A stretch of DNA of 64,000 nucleotides from Gammaproteobacteria bacterium. GTDB taxonomy: Bacteria; Pseudomonadota; Gammaproteobacteria; JAABTG01. The stretch's first letter is position 1. Each line of letters opens with the position of its first letter. Below are positions 61,269 through 64,000 of this stretch, in pieces. Below the pieces are notes generated by a model. That model ran no database searches and was not told where the DNA came from. It worked only from the letters and a program-made list of their open reading frames with translations. The stretch is from the NCBI GenBank assembly GCA_017999615.1, contig JAGNLM010000001.1:1-64000 (forward strand), given 5' to 3'. A program made the position numbers and the translations under genes.

Positions 61269-62135
61269 ATGCCCGAGCCGATCACCAACGCCCTCACGGT
61301 GGACGTGGAGGACTATTTCCAGGTCTCCGCGTTCGAGGGCCACATCGCCCGCGCGGACTGGGACCGCATCCCGGCCCGCGTGGAGCGCAACACCGATCGC
61401 CTGCTGGCCCTCTTCGCCGAGCACGACGCCCGGGCCACCTTCTTCGTGCTCGGCTGGATCGCCAAGCGCTACCCGCGCCTCGTGCAGCGCATCGCGGACT
61501 CCGGCCACGAGGTCGCGAGCCACGGCTGGGGGCACATCCGCGCGACCCAGCAGAACCGGGAGCAGTTCCACTCGGACGTCTCCGGCACCCGCAAGCTCCT
61601 GCAGGACACGAGCGGCCAGCCGGTCGTCGGCTTTCGCGCCGCGAGCTTCTCCATCGGCGCCGGCAACCTCTGGGCGCTCGATGTCCTCGCCGACGCGGGC
61701 TACCGCTACAGCTCCAGCATCTACCCGGTGCACCACGACCTCTACGGCATGCCCGAGGCCCCGCGCTTCCCGTTCTACCCGCGGGACGAGCGCCTGCTCG
61801 AAGTCCCCATCACCACCACGCGCCTCTTCGGCCAGAACCTCCCCACGGGCGGTGGCGGCTACTTCCGGCTCCTGCCCTACGCCGTCTACCGCTGGGGCCT
61901 GCGCCGCGTGAACCGCGTGGACGGCCAGCCCGGCGTCTTCTACTGCCACCCCTGGGAGATCGACCCCGACCAGCCGCGCCAGCGGGGGGTGAGCTGGAAG
62001 ACGCGCTTCCGGCACTACACCAACCTCGGGCGCATGGAAGGCCGCCTGCGCCGGCTCCTCGGGGACTTTTCCTGGGGCCGGATGGACGAGGTCTTTTTGA
62101 GTGAACCACAGAGACACAGAGGCACAGAGAAGTAA
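61269..62135 (+). CDS. XrtA system polysaccharide deacetylase
   Basis: NodB-type deacetylase with the DUF3473 extension, standard in exosortase A loci. The 288-residue product starts MPEPITNALTVDVEDYFQVS, placing the catalytic aspartate in VDVEDYF. It has the metal histidines in HEVASHGWGH and the conserved VVGFRAASFSIG. The C-terminus after WGRMDEVF is LSEPQRHRGTEK, which is written by the left arm of a dispersed palindrome. Confidence 0.92.
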   Translation: MPEPITNALTVDVEDYFQVSAFEGHIARADWDRIPARVERNTDRLLALFAEHDARATFFVLGWIAKRYPRLVQRIADSGHEVASHGWGHIRATQQNREQFHSDVSGTRKLLQDTSGQPVVGFRAASFSIGAGNLWALDVLADAGYRYSSSIYPVHHDLYGMPEAPRFPFYPRDERLLEVPITTTRLFGQNLPTGGGGYFRLLPYAVYRWGLRRVNRVDGQPGVFYCHPWEIDPDQPRQRGVSWKTRFRHYTNLGRMEGRLRRLLGDFSWGRMDEVFLSEPQRHRGTEK

Positions 62136-62188
62136 CTTTTTATTGAGTTCTGATTTTTCTCCCCTCCGTGTCTCTGTGCCTCTGTGGT
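62104..62188. repeat. Dispersed octamer palindrome, copy between deacetylase and xrtA
   Basis: Left arm 62104-62129 (AACCACAGAGACACAGAGGC...), right arm 62164-62188 (...GTGCCTCTGTGGT), AT-rich loop about 34 bases. The left arm encodes the deacetylase tail and its TAA. The right arm ends nine bases before the xrtA ATG and may provide its GGTGGA ribosome site. Confidence 0.92.
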
Positions 62189-62197
62189 GGACCCCCC

Positions 62198-63958
62198 ATG
62201 AGCGCACTTCCAGCCCAACGCCTCCGCCCCCTCATGAACGAACCGACCGCCGAGTCTCCTTCGGGTGCGTTGTCGCCTGCCCGCGTGGACGAGATCCTCC
62301 AGTCCGCCCGGGAGCCGGCGGCGGCCTCCGCCACCGGCACTGCAACGGCCACCGCCCCCGCCACCGCCCCTGCCACCGCCCCTGCCACCGCAAAGGGTTG
62401 GCCCCCGGCGCTCGTGGTGCTTGCCGCGACGCTCGCCGCCCTCGTGTGGCTGTTCTGGGAGACGGGTCGGTCCATGGCCCACACGTGGTACACCCTCGAG
62501 ACCTACGCCCACGGCTTCGTCATCGCACCCATCGTCCTCTACATGGCGTGGACGCGCCGGGCGGGGCTTGCGCGCATCGCCCCGCGCCCGGCCTGGGGTG
62601 CGCTGGTGCTGGTTGCCGCAGCTGCTTTCGCGTGGCTGGCCGCGGAGCTCGTGGGGGTGCAGGCGGCCCGCCAGTTCGCGTTCGTCGCGATGTTTCCGCT
62701 CGCGGTGTGGGTGGTGCTCGGCGGGCGCGTTGCGTGGGCGCTGGCGTTCCCGCTCGCGTACCTCTTCTTCTCGGTTCCGGTCGGAGAGGCGCTCACCGAG
62801 CCGCTGATGGACCACACCGCGAAGTTCACGGTGTGGGCGCTCCAGCTGACCGGCATCCCGGTCTTCTCGGAGGGGCGTTACATCACCATCCCGAGCGGAA
62901 ACTGGGAGGTGGCCGAGGCCTGCAGCGGGATCCGCTATCTGATCGCCTCGGTGGCCCTCGGCGCGCTCTACGCTTACCTGACCTACCGTTCTTTCTGGCG
63001 GCGCGCGCTGTTCATTGGACTCGCCATCGCCGCCCCGATCGTCGCCAACTGGGTGCGTGCCTACGGCATCGTGATGCTCGGCCACCTGAGCGACATGCGC
63101 ATCGCGACGGGCGTGGACCACATCATCTATGGCTGGTTCTTCTTCGGGCTGGTGATGCTGTTCCTGTTCTGGGTCGGCTCCTTCTGGCGCGAGGACGCGG
63201 ACGAGCCGTCTCGCGTTGTTGCCCCCATGGGGTTGGCGGGACTCCCGGACTTGCCTGGCAGTCTGTCCGCGGGCGGGCAAACCCATCGCCCGGGCTTCGA
63301 TGGAGGGGCCTCGACCTCTCCGCTCCTGTTCGTTCTGGCCGGCATGGCGGTCGCCCTCGTGGCTGCGGCCGGTCCGCTCGCCGCCGGCCTGGTCTCCGAG
63401 TGGGAGGCCCGTGCCGGCGGGGTGGAGGTCGCCCTGCCTGTGGCCACCGCGCCCTGGAAGGGGCCCGCTGCCCCCACCGAGGCGTGGTCCCCCACCTTCC
63501 CCGGCTCGGCCCAGCACCTGCACCGGGTCTACCAGCGCGAAGGCAAGGCCGTGCAGGCCTACGCGGTGCTCTATCTGCGCGAGCGCCAGGGGGAGGAGTT
63601 GATCGGGTGGGGTAACGCGCTCCTCGATCCGAAGGACTGGAAGGCGCTGCACTCTCCCCGGCGGGTTTCCGTACCCCTTCCCGGAGCGGGCCCGGCGAGC
63701 GTCCAGGAGATCGGCTACACCTCGGGCCGGGCTCAGCGCCTCGTCTGGCAGTGGTACGACATCGCCGGGCGGCGCACCGCGCGGCCCGAGATCGCCAAGC
63801 TCCTCGGCGCCTGGGCCCGCCTGACCGGCGACCGCAGCGGCTACGCCCTGGTCGCGCTCGCGGTGGACCACAACGGCAAGCCCGAGAATGCCCGGGCGGT
63901 CCTCACCGACCTCCTGGCCTCTACGCCCGCCCTGGCGAATCCTCTCGAGAGGAAATAA
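62198..63958 (+). CDS. xrtA: Exosortase A fused to an EpsI-like domain
   Basis: Exosortase that processes PEP-CTERM proteins at the inner membrane. After an Ala/Thr/Pro-rich N-terminus come about eight membrane helices with the catalytic cysteine in VAEACSGIRYLIAS, the arginine in ANWVRAYGIVMLG and the histidine in GVDHIIYGWFFFG. From about residue 375 an EpsI-type periplasmic domain follows (WSPTFPGSAQHLHRVYQREG; AYAVLYLRERQGEELIGWGN). ATG 62198 is preferred; ATG 62234 is possible. The start region up to 62188 is repeat DNA. The N-terminal PATA stretch is a 12-base microsatellite. Confidence 0.93.
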   Translation: MSALPAQRLRPLMNEPTAESPSGALSPARVDEILQSAREPAAASATGTATATAPATAPATAPATAKGWPPALVVLAATLAALVWLFWETGRSMAHTWYTLETYAHGFVIAPIVLYMAWTRRAGLARIAPRPAWGALVLVAAAAFAWLAAELVGVQAARQFAFVAMFPLAVWVVLGGRVAWALAFPLAYLFFSVPVGEALTEPLMDHTAKFTVWALQLTGIPVFSEGRYITIPSGNWEVAEACSGIRYLIASVALGALYAYLTYRSFWRRALFIGLAIAAPIVANWVRAYGIVMLGHLSDMRIATGVDHIIYGWFFFGLVMLFLFWVGSFWREDADEPSRVVAPMGLAGLPDLPGSLSAGGQTHRPGFDGGASTSPLLFVLAGMAVALVAAAGPLAAGLVSEWEARAGGVEVALPVATAPWKGPAAPTEAWSPTFPGSAQHLHRVYQREGKAVQAYAVLYLRERQGEELIGWGNALLDPKDWKALHSPRRVSVPLPGAGPASVQEIGYTSGRAQRLVWQWYDIAGRRTARPEIAKLLGAWARLTGDRSGYALVALAVDHNGKPENARAVLTDLLASTPALANPLERK

Positions 63959-64000
63959 CCACAGAGGCACGGAGACACAGAGGTTTCTTATCCCGATACC
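63957..64000. repeat. Dispersed octamer palindrome, left arm at window end
   Basis: AACCACAGAGGCACGGAGAC followed by ACAGAGG starts inside the xrtA stop codon. The right arm, if present, lies beyond the window. Confidence 0.8.

Noticed and set aside
62101-62194. Small frames with HRDTEAQR or LCASVSLW peptides around the repeats
   Set aside because: They arise from the octamer repeat in any frame and are not independent genes.

Overview
The window is high-GC chromosomal DNA of a gammaproteobacterium. Its gene order is that of free-living Gammaproteobacteria: murB-ddl-ftsQAZ-lpxC, dciA-secA-argJ, guaBA-tadA, and pncC-thpR-recA-recX-alaS-lysC-csrA-tRNA-Ser-tRNA-Arg. A sulfur globule protein gene (29292-29630, minus strand) points to a sulfur oxidiser that stores elemental sulfur, probably a purple sulfur bacterium or a relative (Chromatiales). 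The genus cannot be fixed from this sequence.

Layout. 1-5935: division and cell-wall cluster (murB cut by the window edge, ddl, ftsQ, ftsA, ftsZ, lpxC). 5995-12214: dciA on the minus strand, secA, argJ, a Nudix/ThiE-like fusion that seems to start at CTG, and a TlpA-like thioredoxin. 12248-21349: a DUF2878 membrane protein, sufT, a minus-strand DUF1631/HDOD/small-protein operon, a glucan phosphorylase and a GAF protein. 21463-31556: tamA-tamB, a GAF-PAS-GGDEF diguanylate cyclase, lpdA, the sulfur globule gene with a promoter and two terminators in series, pyrC and rnt. 31553-37045: lipA, xseA, guaB, guaA.

37046-41560 is an accessory island of visibly lower GC between guaA and tadA. It holds two paralogous HigB-HigA toxin-antitoxin operons, a two-gene winged-helix/nucleotidyltransferase (AbiE-like) operon, a gene fragment, and remnants of a third antitoxin and a VapC toxin. 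The VapC start is now fused in frame to tadA. The last 15 bases of guaA recur at 38376-38390, as expected for an element that integrated at the guaA 3' end. No integrase gene is left. All three intact operons have an inverted-repeat operator touching the start codon and no Shine-Dalgarno sequence, which suggests leaderless mRNAs.

42160-49857 is the conserved recA/alaS/csrA block. 50088-63958 is an exosortase A (XrtA/PEP-CTERM) exopolysaccharide locus: sugar transferase, PrsK-PrsR two-component system, export lipoprotein, chain-length protein, tyrosine kinase, outer-membrane protein, ATPase, deacetylase, and exosortase fused to an EpsI-like domain.

Across 33-64 kb lies a dispersed palindromic repeat whose arms are three tandem octamers of the form CRCAGAGR. 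Five complete copies, one copy cut by the window end and one degenerate single arm are visible. Nearly all sit on or just after a stop codon, and some supply the C-terminal codons of the upstream gene. This repeat family and the compact toxin-antitoxin island are the most interesting content beyond the known systems.
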